From contig JACKCI010000001.1 of the NCBI GenBank assembly GCA_020634155.1, positions 1,426,001 through 1,490,000 of the forward strand: a stretch of 64,000 nt of DNA, read 5' to 3'. The translations under genes and the position numbers were made by a program. Positions within the stretch are counted from its first letter, which is position 1. Every line of letters begins with the position of its first letter. Source of the stretch: Anaerolineales bacterium. GTDB lineage: Bacteria > Chloroflexota > Anaerolineae > Aggregatilineales > J027. Below are positions 34,496 to 43,781 of the stretch, one piece after another. The notes beneath the pieces were generated by a model. It was not told the DNA's origin. It did not search any database and worked only from the letters and a program-made list of their open reading frames with translations.

Positions 34496-34765
34496 TTACC
34501 CGGTGTTTTTATTTTGGCACGCGCCAACAGGTATACGAGTAAGTTCATACATATCCGCTAATTTGGGCATAAAGGGACAGCCTGAGTTGCCCCCACATGT
34601 ATGGCAACCCACCGTGCGAAGCCGTAACTTACCCTTCTGCACCCAAAATGTCACCATCCCTTCTGCCATACCTCGGTCTAAGTCAAGGTTACGTGCCACC
34701 TGCTCTATCGTCAGTGGGATTCGGTTCTCCTCAAATAAGGTTAGTACCTGACGTAAGCTACTCAT
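34496..34765 (-). CDS. feoC: FeoC-like winged-helix protein
   Basis: An 89-residue protein with a small winged helix (SSLRQVLTLFEENRIPLTIEQVA, about 2-24) and a Cys-rich segment CHTCGGNSGCPF after residue 50, matching the Fe-S-binding loop of FeoC. FeoC is thought to regulate FeoB stability or the operon. The ATG at 34765 overlaps the feoB stop (TGATG), so translation is coupled. A longer frame from 34810 would lie entirely inside feoB. Confidence 0.8.
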   Translation of the reverse strand: MSSLRQVLTLFEENRIPLTIEQVARNLDLDRGMAEGMVTFWVQKGKLRLRTVGCHTCGGNSGCPFMPKLADMYELTRIPVGACQNKNTG

Positions 34766-36969
34766 CACAACAGACTCCCTACTTGATAAACCAATACCGC
34801 CGCGGCCCATGCAATCACCAACGTATACAAAACTTGGGCCAGCATCCAGCGCGTTCCAAACTCATGGCGCATGGCACCTACCGTTGCCATACAAGGGATG
34901 TACAACAGAATAAAGATGTTGAAAGCCAGCGCTGAAATCGGAGTAAAAGCATCCGCAAGGGCACCTTCGAGCAGGGTGTCTTCTTCCTCATCAGCGGTTG
35001 GCACTAACGCTACTTCAGGAATATCCACGTTTGGTACCCAATTTAGGCTACGTGGCACAATATTGATGGTCTCTTGTAGGGTCAACAAGGTCGCGTCTCC
35101 CAAGCTAATCCCCACCATCTTGAGGTCATCACCCGCGCTCACCGATTCGGTCATAGCAGGCCCATCCTCGCCCCCAACATAAGTCTGCCCAAGTGAGGCA
35201 ATCACAACCTCTTTAGCCACAAAACCAGAAATAAGCGCCCCACTTGCCCGCCAATCGCCAAAACCCGCTGGCTGAAAGACAGGAGCCATGACCTGCGCGA
35301 CATTACCATAGAGGCTATCCCCCGCTTCAACATCCGCAAAAGACCCAGATGGTCGCATTGGGATGGAAAGGAATAGCCAAATGATGAATGAGGCCGCTAA
35401 AATCAAAGTCCCAGCGTTTTCTAAAAAAGAAGCCGTGCGAGTACGGATTTCATGGAAGACGTTGGTAGCACGGGGTATACGATAGGGTGGTAATTCAAGC
35501 ATCAAGGGAAAAGCCTCTTTGCCCCGAAACACAAAGCGTGTCATCAGCAAGCTGGTCAGAACCGCAACCCCAATACCTGTGAAGTACATCGCAAAAATGA
35601 AGTTGCCCGCTGAACGCCCAAAGAAGATGGCACCAAACAAGACATAGACGGGCAAGCGTGCCCCGCAACTCATAAATGTCGCCAAGAACGCGGTAATCTT
35701 GCGGTCGGTCTCATTTTCGAGGGTACGGGTAGCATACACAGCAGGCACCGAGCAGCCAAAGCCCACCACCAAAGGTAAAAAGCTTTTGCCGTGTAGTCCG
35801 AATTTCCGCATGAAGCGATCCATTACCAAGGCCGCCCTCGCCATATAGCCTGAATCTTCTAAGACTGCCAAAGCCAAGAATAAGCAAACTAAAACAGGCA
35901 CAAAGGCCAATACATTGCCTACCCCAGCAATCACGCCATCGACCACCAATGAGCGCACCCACAGTTGGTTAAGATGGAGCGCCGTCAGCAGCGCATCGGC
36001 ACGGTGAGTAATTGGCCCTTCAATCACGCCTCCTACCCAATCGACATAGGGAGCGCTGACATTGGCAGTGAATTGGAAGACCAGCCACATCATCGCCAAA
36101 AATAAGGGAATACCCCACACCGGATGGGTGAGTACACGGTCAATACGGTCTGAAATCGTAATAGTGGTATCAGCATGACGGTGGACGGCACTTTGTATCC
36201 ATAAGCCAATCAGGGCATACCGACTATCAGCAATGAGTATATCGGGGTCTTCGTTGGCACTCTCCACAATGCGTTGTATGGCTTGTGCAGTCGCTTCTTG
36301 TATTGAGGCGGGTACCTTGGTGCTGAGGTCAGTATCCCCCTCTAAGAGCTTCAAGGCTACCCAATGCGAAGGATACTGCGTCAAGACCGCCTCAGCCTCA
36401 ATGAGATTGCTTAAGGCCACCCGTTCACGCTCAAGCAGCGGCGGAAAAGTAATTGGGTTTGGTCCTTCAAGCGGGGTCGTAAACTGCTGCAACTCAGCCT
36501 TTAGCTCATCAATCCCCACCGACTGACTACCAACTAACGGCACAATCGGTACATTGCCTAATTGCCGAGAAAGCGACGACCTATCAATCTCAATACCGCG
36601 TTTGGTAGCCACATCACACATATTGAGCGCCAGAATCAAAGGTATCCCAATCTCCAACAGTTGCACTACGAGATAGAGATTGCGCTCTAGGTTAGCGGCA
36701 TCAACTACTGCCACTACCGCAGTCGGCTTGGCCTCTAAGATAAATTCGCGGGCGATGATTTCCTCAGCCGAAAAACTGGTGAGACTATAGGTTCCCGGCA
36801 AATCGACGACGACGGCCTCTTGCTGATTAGGTAAATGCAGGAGGCCTTCTTTGCGCTCAATTGTTTTGCCGGGATAATTGCCGATATGTTGCTGAGAGCC
36901 AGTGAGGGCATTAAAGATGGTACTCTTGCCAGCGTTGGGGTTGCCCGCTAGAGCAATCGTCATAGGCAT
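34765..36969 (-). CDS. feoB: Ferrous iron transport protein B
   Basis: The Fe(II) transporter of the inner membrane. The N-terminal G domain has the P-loop GNPNAGKST (9-17), DLPGTYSL (G3, near 56) and NMCD (G4, near 118). A helical GDI region and a polytopic core with two Gate domains follow; about ten helices with VLVCLFLALAVLEDSGYMARAA and GFGCSVPAVYATRT. The chain ends at about 734 residues. The ATG at 36993 is possible; I chose that at 36969, six bases after the FeoA stop, because it begins at the usual distance from the P-loop. It is co-transcribed with feoA and feoC. Confidence 0.95.
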   Translation of the reverse strand: MPMTIALAGNPNAGKSTIFNALTGSQQHIGNYPGKTIERKEGLLHLPNQQEAVVVDLPGTYSLTSFSAEEIIAREFILEAKPTAVVAVVDAANLERNLYLVVQLLEIGIPLILALNMCDVATKRGIEIDRSSLSRQLGNVPIVPLVGSQSVGIDELKAELQQFTTPLEGPNPITFPPLLERERVALSNLIEAEAVLTQYPSHWVALKLLEGDTDLSTKVPASIQEATAQAIQRIVESANEDPDILIADSRYALIGLWIQSAVHRHADTTITISDRIDRVLTHPVWGIPLFLAMMWLVFQFTANVSAPYVDWVGGVIEGPITHRADALLTALHLNQLWVRSLVVDGVIAGVGNVLAFVPVLVCLFLALAVLEDSGYMARAALVMDRFMRKFGLHGKSFLPLVVGFGCSVPAVYATRTLENETDRKITAFLATFMSCGARLPVYVLFGAIFFGRSAGNFIFAMYFTGIGVAVLTSLLMTRFVFRGKEAFPLMLELPPYRIPRATNVFHEIRTRTASFLENAGTLILAASFIIWLFLSIPMRPSGSFADVEAGDSLYGNVAQVMAPVFQPAGFGDWRASGALISGFVAKEVVIASLGQTYVGGEDGPAMTESVSAGDDLKMVGISLGDATLLTLQETINIVPRSLNWVPNVDIPEVALVPTADEEEDTLLEGALADAFTPISALAFNIFILLYIPCMATVGAMRHEFGTRWMLAQVLYTLVIAWAAAVLVYQVGSLL

Positions 36970-36974
36970 AGCGG

Positions 36975-37325
36975 TCAATCCGTCACAACCCATAATTGAC
37001 GTGCCAAGTCACGCCCAATCCCTAGACGGGTGTCGTTTTTAATCGCCAATATCAGCGGGCCATTGCCTTTGTTCTGCATAATGCGTATCGGCTCACCGAT
37101 GCTAATGCCCAAATCGGCTAGGCGCTTGCGGAGTTTGCCTTCAGCGCTGATTCGAATCAATCGCACCGTTTCGCCAGCAGTAGCCATACACAACGGTAAT
37201 GAAGGGTGATTCGAGGCTTGCAAGTGTTGACGTGACCGCAGGATGTCTCCATCGCATAGGGAGGCCAAGGTGCAGCCATGCTCTTGTTCATGACAATGCG
37301 AAAGCTTTGGATTGGGCACAGACAA
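36975..37325 (-). CDS. feoA: FeoA with an N-terminal Cys/His extension
   Basis: The SH3-like FeoA core lies at about residues 44-115 (AGETVRLIRISAEGKLRKRLADLGI, then NDTRLGIGRDLARQLWV) and supports FeoB. The N-terminal 43 residues are unusual: they contain SHCHEQEHGCTLASLC and LPLC, four Cys and three His in all, and could bind metal. An internal ATG at residue 47 (MATAGETV) would remove most of the extension, so the start should be checked. First gene of feoABC. The 283-base gap upstream is divergent to the esterase gene; no Fur box was recognised. Confidence 0.85.
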   Translation of the reverse strand: MSVPNPKLSHCHEQEHGCTLASLCDGDILRSRQHLQASNHPSLPLCMATAGETVRLIRISAEGKLRKRLADLGISIGEPIRIMQNKGNGPLILAIKNDTRLGIGRDLARQLWVVTD

Positions 37326-37608
37326 TTATCCTTTTGAAGCTGAAGAGTTAACTTTGATTGTAGGAAAGCTACCCGATGTTGAACACGACTAGAGTTAAGT
37401 CTCCAGAATCAAGCACTGAAACTTGAAAATGAAACACCTCTCAATTCTGAGTTAAGCGTGGTTAACAATCCCACCTAGGGCTTCAATAGCTGCCATTATA
37501 GAGATGCAAAACGTCTATCGTTAGTGCTTGATTTCATCAAAAACACGGAAGATAATCCCCTCTTAGATTACCCGCCAGTTTGTAAAAATTCTTGAGGAGC
37601 AACACCCT

Positions 37609-38589
37609 ATGCCCTTTTTTGATATGCCACTACATGAACTGACCGCCTATAAGCCCGACCTGCACACGCCTGATGATTTTGATACATTTTGGGCGGAGAC
37701 ACTTACCGAGGCCCGTCAATTCCCCCTCAATCCGATTTTTGAGCGGGTCGATGTTGGCTTAACACAAGTGGAGGCCTATGACATCACCTTTAATGGCTTT
37801 GGGGGGCAACCGATTAAAGGTTGGTATCTGCGCCCCGCTAATGTTGACCACCCCCTACCCTGTGTGGTGGAATATATCGGCTATGGTGGCGGGCGTGGCT
37901 ACCCACTCGATTGGCTACACTTTGCCAGCGCAGGTTATGCCCATCTGGTAATGGACACCCGCGGACAGGGCAGCACATGGCGTAAAGGCGACACGCCCGA
38001 CATCCCCAACGGAGCCAACCCCGCACTTCCCGGCTTCATGACCCAAGGCGTCCTCTCGCCCCATACCTATTACTATCGGCGCGTGTTTACCGACGCGGTG
38101 CGAGCCGTTGAAGCGGCCCAGCACGCCCCCTTGGTCAATGCCGACCATCTAGCCGTAACTGGAGGTAGCCAAGGTGGGGGTATCAGTATCGCGGTCAGTG
38201 GTTTGTTGCCAGACACGATTGAGTTGGTCATGCCATCTGTGCCTTTCTTGTGTCACTTCCGCCGCGCCCTAGAGCTATTTATCGAGCCTCCCTATTCCGA
38301 AATCCTCCATTACCTGCGGATCCAGCGGGACAAAGCCGAGCAGGTATTCCAAACGCTGGCTTATTTTGATGGCCTGCATTTTGCGCCACGCGCTAAGGCT
38401 AAGGCTCTTTATTCGGTGGGACTGATGGATATGGTATGCCCGCCGTCATGCGTCTATGGCACCTATAACCACGTCACGGCCCCCAAAGAGATGCGTGTGT
38501 ACACTTATAATGGTCATGAAGGCGGTGAAACGGTCCATCTCATGGAAATCTTGGCATTCTTAGAACACCATTGGGGTCATCTGCGATAA
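37609..38589 (+). CDS. CE7 acetyl esterase / cephalosporin-C deacetylase-like (AXE1 family)
   Basis: An alpha/beta-hydrolase that removes acetyl groups from xylo-oligosaccharides and related substrates. Length (326 aa) is typical. The triad is S187 in GGSQGGG, D274 in GLMDMVCPPS and H303 in GHEGGE; RGQGS near residue 127 and the entrance motif YLRPANVDHPLPCVVEYIGYGGG are diagnostic. No signal peptide, so cytoplasmic, as for CE7. It follows AGGAG at 37592-37596. It stands alone between feoABC (divergent) and the imelysin group. Confidence 0.9.
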   Translation: MPFFDMPLHELTAYKPDLHTPDDFDTFWAETLTEARQFPLNPIFERVDVGLTQVEAYDITFNGFGGQPIKGWYLRPANVDHPLPCVVEYIGYGGGRGYPLDWLHFASAGYAHLVMDTRGQGSTWRKGDTPDIPNGANPALPGFMTQGVLSPHTYYYRRVFTDAVRAVEAAQHAPLVNADHLAVTGGSQGGGISIAVSGLLPDTIELVMPSVPFLCHFRRALELFIEPPYSEILHYLRIQRDKAEQVFQTLAYFDGLHFAPRAKAKALYSVGLMDMVCPPSCVYGTYNHVTAPKEMRVYTYNGHEGGETVHLMEILAFLEHHWGHLR

Positions 38590-38778
38590 GCTATTATCTC
38601 AATTTAGCAACAATTTTATTGTTAACCAAGGTCAACTTATGATTAGCCCCTGCTACATTCTCAGGTTTAAAGCAACGCATAGGTTGGCCTTAACCCCTGT
38701 CGTATACAGCCACCTTTTCCTCTGCCTATAATCGGGTCAAATTAACACACACATCACTACGTACAAGGAAATCTTTGC

Positions 38779-39942
38779 ATGAAAAACTTGCTTATGTTGT
38801 TACTCATGGCGCTGCTGGTCGTTCCGATCATGCCTGCTCAAGCCCAAGATGATGACCTCAACGCCCTCAAACAAGAGGTTATTCAAACCTACGCCGACAT
38901 CGTGTACGCCAACTACGCCGACTCCCACGCGCTGGCCCTTGAATTACAGGCCGCGATTGAGGCTTTTGTCGCTGACCCCGCCGATGAGACCTTGCAGGCC
39001 GCCAAAGACGCATGGTTGGTCGCCCGTGAACCCTATGGTCAAACCGAGGCCTTCCGCTTCTATGGTGGCCCGATTGATGATGCCGACGGCCCCGAAGGTT
39101 TGTTGAATGCGTGGCCCTTGGATGAGGTCTATATTGATTATGTGGAGGGTATGCCCGAAGCGGGTATCATCAACGACCTTGCCACCTATCCCGAAATCAC
39201 CGCCGAGTTGATTGAATCTCTCAATGAGCAGGGTGCCGAGGAAAATATCAGCGTCGGCTTCCATGCCATCGAGTTCCTGCTTTGGGGTCAAGACCTCAGT
39301 GCCGATAGTGCGGGCCAACGTCCGGTCAGCGATTACACCACCGCGCCCAACGCCGAGCGCCGCGCCCAATACCTAACCATCGCTACCGATTTGTTGGTAA
39401 ATCACCTCACCGAAATGGTCGAAGCATGGGCACCTGATATGGAAGACAACTACCGTGCCGAGTTCCTTGCCTTAGAGCCAGACACCGCCCTCGCCCATAT
39501 CCTGACGGGAATCGGCGTCTTGAGCAAATCGGAACTGGCGGGCGAGCGCATCTTCACCGCTTACGACAATCAAGACCAAGAAGACGAACACTCCTGCTTC
39601 AGCGACAACACCCACCGCGACATCATCAATAACGCCCAAGGCATTGCCAACGTCTATCGTGGCACCTATACCCGTGTGGATAGCACCGTGGTCAGTGGCG
39701 CTGGCTTAACAGACTTAATGGCAGCCGTTGACCCTGCCCTTAATGAAACGGTCTTGGCACAACTCGACCTAACCCTTGAACTGGTCAACAGCATTCATGT
39801 CCCCTTTGACCAAGCCATTGTGCTACCCGAAAGCCGCTCCCAGATTGTAGAGGTCGTCTTTGGCCTGCAAGACCAAGGCGATATGTTCGTTGAAGTTGCC
39901 ATCAGCCTAGGGCTTACCATTGATACAGCTTTGCCAGAGTAA
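38779..39942 (+). CDS. Imelysin-family (M75) periplasmic protein 1
   Basis: An exported helical protein of the imelysin/IrpA/EfeO group, which is linked with iron uptake. The signal peptide covers about 1-22 (ending PAQAQ). The family GxHxxE site is intact at G160-F-H162-A-I-E165 in GFHAIEFLLWGQD. A long second half contains DNTHRDIINNAQGIANVYRG near 275-294, as in IrpA. It is the first gene of a four-gene unit: three bases separate it from the di-heme gene. A TATAAT at 38727-38732 could be the -10. Whether imelysins cleave peptides or bind metal is unresolved in the family. Confidence 0.88.
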   Translation: MKNLLMLLLMALLVVPIMPAQAQDDDLNALKQEVIQTYADIVYANYADSHALALELQAAIEAFVADPADETLQAAKDAWLVAREPYGQTEAFRFYGGPIDDADGPEGLLNAWPLDEVYIDYVEGMPEAGIINDLATYPEITAELIESLNEQGAEENISVGFHAIEFLLWGQDLSADSAGQRPVSDYTTAPNAERRAQYLTIATDLLVNHLTEMVEAWAPDMEDNYRAEFLALEPDTALAHILTGIGVLSKSELAGERIFTAYDNQDQEDEHSCFSDNTHRDIINNAQGIANVYRGTYTRVDSTVVSGAGLTDLMAAVDPALNETVLAQLDLTLELVNSIHVPFDQAIVLPESRSQIVEVVFGLQDQGDMFVEVAISLGLTIDTALPE

Positions 39943-39945
39943 ATC

Positions 39946-41346
39946 ATGAAACGAACCCTTGCGCTAACCAGTATCATGCTTGGGTTGTGTCTGCTCCTAT
40001 GGGGCGGCACAGCCCATTCCCAAGACCCGACCCAGCCAGACCGTCCCGAACTTCTCGGCGGTCAAACAACCATTTTTAACACCACACCCAACGCCTTTGG
40101 GCAACAAGTTCCCGGCCTAGAACGCTGGGACTCGCTTTATTTCTTTGTCGGCAACTCGTTCTTTAACCAAAATTGGGTACAGGCTCCCTCCTCTACCACT
40201 GCCCGCGATGGCCTCGGCCCTTTCTTTAATTCGCGCTCCTGTGCTGGCTGCCATTTCAAAGATGGGCGGGGTCGTGCGCCCAACTTTGACGGTGAGTCGC
40301 CAACAGGCTTCCTGATTCGCCTTAGCATCCCAGAACGTGATATTCACGGCGCGAACCTGCCCGACCCCACCTATGGCGGTCAATTCCAAGACCACTCTAT
40401 TTTTGGCGAAATCGGTGAGGGGACCCTGCACATTGAATACACCGAGCAAGCTGGCACCTTTGCGGATGGCACCCCCTATAGCCTGCGGGTTCCCACCTAT
40501 ACCATCGAGAATCTAACCTATGGCGAGATGCACCCCGAAGTCATGTTCTCGCCGCGTGTCGCCAACCAGATGATTGGCTTAGGCTTGCTCGAAGCCGTCC
40601 CCGAATCAACCCTGCTGGCGCTTGCAGACCCCACCGACACGAACCAAGATAGCATCTCTGGACGGCCCAACTGGGTGTGGGATTATTACAACAACCGTAT
40701 GGCAATCGGACGCTTTGGCTGGAAGGCCAACCAGCCCCATCTGCTCCAACAAGTTGCCAGCGCTTTTGCAGGTGATATGGGTATCAGCACTAGCCTCTTT
40801 CCCGCCGACAATTGCACCACTGCTCAAACCAATTGCGCTGATGTTATCAATGGGGGTGTGCCAGAGATTAGTGATGATGACTTCCTCAAGGTTGTCCTCT
40901 ATTCCAGCACCCTCGCCGTACCCGCCCAGCGCGATTATGATGACCCGATTGTGCTGCAAGGCCGTGAGCTATTTGAAACGACGGGTTGCTCCAATTGCCA
41001 CGTTCCCACCCTAGAAACAGGCGTGCATCTGACCATCCCAACCCTTTCGCACCAAACCATCCACCCCTATACTGACTTGTTGTTGCATGATATGGGTGCG
41101 GGTCTAGCCGATAGCCGCCCTGATTATCAAGCCACTGGCAGTGAATGGCGCACGCCGCCACTGTGGGGGATTGGATTGTTTGAAACCGTCAATGGGCATA
41201 CCTTTTATTTGCATGATGGACGCGCTCGCAACCTGACTGAAGCTGTCCTGTGGCATGGTGGCGAGGCCCAAGCCGCCCGTGATACATTTTTGGCAATGAG
41301 CACGGCTGAACGCGACGCCCTTATCCGATTCTTGCGGTCATTATAG
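39946..41346 (+). CDS. Exported di-heme oxidoreductase (DUF1111 / thiol oxidoreductase-like)
   Basis: A 466-residue periplasmic cytochrome c with signal peptide at about 1-25. Two heme c sites are visible: C99-x-x-C102-H103 (SCAGCHFKDGRGR) and C348-x-x-C351-H352 (GCSNCHVP). The N-terminal ARDGLGPFFNSRSCAGCH and the late WRTPPLWGIGL and FYLHDGRARNLTEAVLWHGGEA blocks are typical of the family. It probably accepts or donates electrons in the envelope; in this place, sandwiched by two imelysins, a role in changing the oxidation state of iron or copper is a reasonable inference. The ATG lies three bases after the stop of imelysin 1. Confidence 0.9.
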   Translation: MKRTLALTSIMLGLCLLLWGGTAHSQDPTQPDRPELLGGQTTIFNTTPNAFGQQVPGLERWDSLYFFVGNSFFNQNWVQAPSSTTARDGLGPFFNSRSCAGCHFKDGRGRAPNFDGESPTGFLIRLSIPERDIHGANLPDPTYGGQFQDHSIFGEIGEGTLHIEYTEQAGTFADGTPYSLRVPTYTIENLTYGEMHPEVMFSPRVANQMIGLGLLEAVPESTLLALADPTDTNQDSISGRPNWVWDYYNNRMAIGRFGWKANQPHLLQQVASAFAGDMGISTSLFPADNCTTAQTNCADVINGGVPEISDDDFLKVVLYSSTLAVPAQRDYDDPIVLQGRELFETTGCSNCHVPTLETGVHLTIPTLSHQTIHPYTDLLLHDMGAGLADSRPDYQATGSEWRTPPLWGIGLFETVNGHTFYLHDGRARNLTEAVLWHGGEAQAARDTFLAMSTAERDALIRFLRSL

Positions 41347-41356
41347 GAGAGACATT

Positions 41357-42460
41357 GTGAAAATCGCACGCTTGAGTATCGTCTTGTTGGTAGGGGTTGC
41401 CACCATTACCCTAGCCATCATTAATCAGCCCTCCGCCCAACCCACCCAAGCCGAGAGTTTTGACCGTCGGGCCATGTTAGAAAACATCACGCTCAATGTC
41501 GTCCTACCCTATCACCAAGCGCTGGCGGAACAGGCGGCTATCCTGCAAGAGGCGATCTATGCCTTCCGCGATAACCCCAACGCCGAGACCCTCAGCGCGG
41601 CCCAAGACGCATGGGTTGATACCTCGGTTGCATGGGAGCGGTGCGAGTGGCTAGAGTTTGGGCGCTTGATGCTCTACCATACCCCTATTGAACGCCTGCC
41701 AACCAGTGTTGACAACATCGAAACCGTTATCGCAGGTGACCATGAACTCACCAGCGAGTACCTCTATAATCAAGGCTCCAGCATTAAAGGCCTGCCCGCA
41801 CTAGAATACCTACTTTTTAGCGCAGGCGATGACACACTCACTAGCTTCCAAGAACCCCGCCGCATGGCCTATCTAGTGGCCCTTGCCGAGACCTTAGCCA
41901 TTCAGACGCAGGAACTGTATGACACGTGGTCGCCCGAAGGTGATAACTATGCCGAGACCTTCATCGATGCCAGTGGCGAAGGTACCTCCCTGCGTGAATC
42001 CATCAGTATGCTCAATAACCAGATGGTGGTTGAGATTGAGGCCGTTCTCCGCAATAAACTGGCTCGTCCGCTTGGCCTATCGGCAGAGGACAACCTGCCC
42101 CGCCCCGAACAAGTTGAAGCCCCCTATAGCGACGCAAGCACAGCCCAAATCATCGCCAACCTCGAAGGGCTACAAGGCGTTTTCAACGGTGGGGAAGGCC
42201 TCGGCTTTGATGATTATCTCGACTTCTTGGGAGCCGAGTACGAGGGTGACCCCCTTTCAGCGGCGATTAATGCCCGTTTTGAGGCGGCATTAACCGCAAT
42301 GCACGCCATTGAGCAACCACTACAAATAGCCATCGTAGAAGACCCTGAAACAGTCCGCGCCGCTTATGAGTCCATGCGGGCACTGATGGTCTTAGTGCGG
42401 GTTGATATGGCAGGTCAACTAGGCGTAACCATCACCTTTAACGACAATGACGGCGATTAA
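41357..42460 (+). CDS. Imelysin-family (M75) periplasmic protein 2
   Basis: A second, diverged imelysin of 367 residues with an N-terminal signal or membrane helix (about 5-22). The core motif is KGLPALEYLLFS at about 144-155, where the His of GxHxxE is replaced by Pro (G145-L-P147-A-L-E150), as in one subgroup. The region RCEWLEFGRLMLYH resembles the first conserved helix. GTG start 10 bases after the di-heme stop, with AGGAGA upstream. Its last 14 bases overlap the HTTM gene. The two imelysins are not close copies, so they probably have different roles. Confidence 0.85.
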   Translation: MKIARLSIVLLVGVATITLAIINQPSAQPTQAESFDRRAMLENITLNVVLPYHQALAEQAAILQEAIYAFRDNPNAETLSAAQDAWVDTSVAWERCEWLEFGRLMLYHTPIERLPTSVDNIETVIAGDHELTSEYLYNQGSSIKGLPALEYLLFSAGDDTLTSFQEPRRMAYLVALAETLAIQTQELYDTWSPEGDNYAETFIDASGEGTSLRESISMLNNQMVVEIEAVLRNKLARPLGLSAEDNLPRPEQVEAPYSDASTAQIIANLEGLQGVFNGGEGLGFDDYLDFLGAEYEGDPLSAAINARFEAALTAMHAIEQPLQIAIVEDPETVRAAYESMRALMVLVRVDMAGQLGVTITFNDNDGD

Positions 42461-43772
42461 GACATGGCTCGCCCAACCGACTTCTATAATACCGTTGGTC
42501 GGCTTTAGGGTCGCCTTTGGGGTGCTGATGCTGGTCAGCACCCTGCGCTTCTGGCTGAAGGGCTGGATTGCGGAATACTATATTGACCCCACCTATCACT
42601 TCACCTATTGGGGCTTTGGTTGGGTCAAACCCCTGCCCGCCATAGGGATGTATCTGGTCTTTGCAATGGTAGCGCTGCTATGCGTGTTCATCACCATCGG
42701 CCTTGCCTATCACCTCAGCATGGCGCTATTTTTCGTGCTGTTCACCTATATTGAACTGCTCGACAAAGCCTTTTACCTCAATCACTATTATTTCATCTCA
42801 CTCCTTAGCTTTATGTTGATTTTTATCCCCCTGCACCGTCAGTGGTCGGTAGATAGCTGGTGGCGTCCAGTCATCCGCACCACCCATGTACCGCGCTGGA
42901 CAATCACCGTCATCCAGTTGCAGATCGGCATTGTCTATGTCTTTGCGGGTATCGCCAAGCTGAACCCTGATTGGCTGCTGCGAGCCATGCCTCTTGCTAT
43001 TTGGTTGCCTGCCTATACCGATTTTCCCCTCATTGGTCACCTATTCGAACACAGATGGGTGGCCTATACCATGAGTTGGGGTGGCGCACTCTATGACCTC
43101 ACCATCCCCTTCTGGTTAAGTTGGCGGCGCACCCGTTGGCCTGCTTATGCCACTGTCGTCTTTTTCCATGTTATGACAGGCCTGCTATTCCCCATTGGCA
43201 TGTTCCCTTGGATTATGCTGGCTTGTACCCTCATTTTCTTCGACGGCCACGACTATCGAAAACTATTGCGGTGGTTGCCCACACCAACACCCCCCATAAC
43301 GCCAATATCCATTCAACCGTCGCGCTGGGGGGTGGCTATCCTTGGCCTATTCTTCCTCTTTCAGATTGGGCTACCCTTGCGTCATTGGCTCTATACGGGG
43401 AATGTGTTATGGACAGAGGAGGGGTATCGCCTCTCGTGGCGGGTCATGCTGGTCGAGAAGGCGGGCTTTACCACCTTCTTTGTACATGACCCCACCACTG
43501 GGCGCGAATGGGTAGTCTATCCTAGCCAGTACCTCACACCCCAACAGACTCAGCAGATGTCCTTCCAGCCCGATATGATTCAGGCCTTTGCCCATCATCT
43601 GCGCGAGGTGTATCAAGCCAAAGGCTATGCAGCCGTCGAGGTGCGGGCCGAGGCTTATGTCAGTTGGAATGGGCGTAGCAGCCATCTGTTGGTTGACCCC
43701 CAAACTAATTTGGCCGCTGAACCTCGCTCACTCTGGCACAAGCCTTGGATTACCGATGCACCACCCGAATGA
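42447..43772 (+). CDS. HTTM domain membrane protein (vitamin K-dependent gamma-carboxylase-like)
   Basis: The N-terminal 270 residues form a multi-helix membrane domain with the HTTM family hallmark LLDKAFYLNHYYFISLLSF (about 94-112), plus IPLHRQWSVD and AGIAKLNPDWL. HTTM is the membrane core shared with vertebrate gamma-glutamyl carboxylase; bacterial members mostly have no known reaction. After about residue 290 the chain has another helix and a soluble domain rich in aromatic residues (about 310-441), as in the animal enzyme. It overlaps imelysin 2 by 14 bases and is the last gene of the unit. A carboxylation or other modification of an imelysin is only a hypothesis. Confidence 0.82.
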   Translation: MTAIKTWLAQPTSIIPLVGFRVAFGVLMLVSTLRFWLKGWIAEYYIDPTYHFTYWGFGWVKPLPAIGMYLVFAMVALLCVFITIGLAYHLSMALFFVLFTYIELLDKAFYLNHYYFISLLSFMLIFIPLHRQWSVDSWWRPVIRTTHVPRWTITVIQLQIGIVYVFAGIAKLNPDWLLRAMPLAIWLPAYTDFPLIGHLFEHRWVAYTMSWGGALYDLTIPFWLSWRRTRWPAYATVVFFHVMTGLLFPIGMFPWIMLACTLIFFDGHDYRKLLRWLPTPTPPITPISIQPSRWGVAILGLFFLFQIGLPLRHWLYTGNVLWTEEGYRLSWRVMLVEKAGFTTFFVHDPTTGREWVVYPSQYLTPQQTQQMSFQPDMIQAFAHHLREVYQAKGYAAVEVRAEAYVSWNGRSSHLLVDPQTNLAAEPRSLWHKPWITDAPPE

Positions 43773-43781
43773 TGCCTATCG

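Noticed and set aside
34342..34542. 66-codon plus-strand gene upstream of feoC region
   Set aside because: Runs into feoC in antisense, with no recognisable motif and poor start context.
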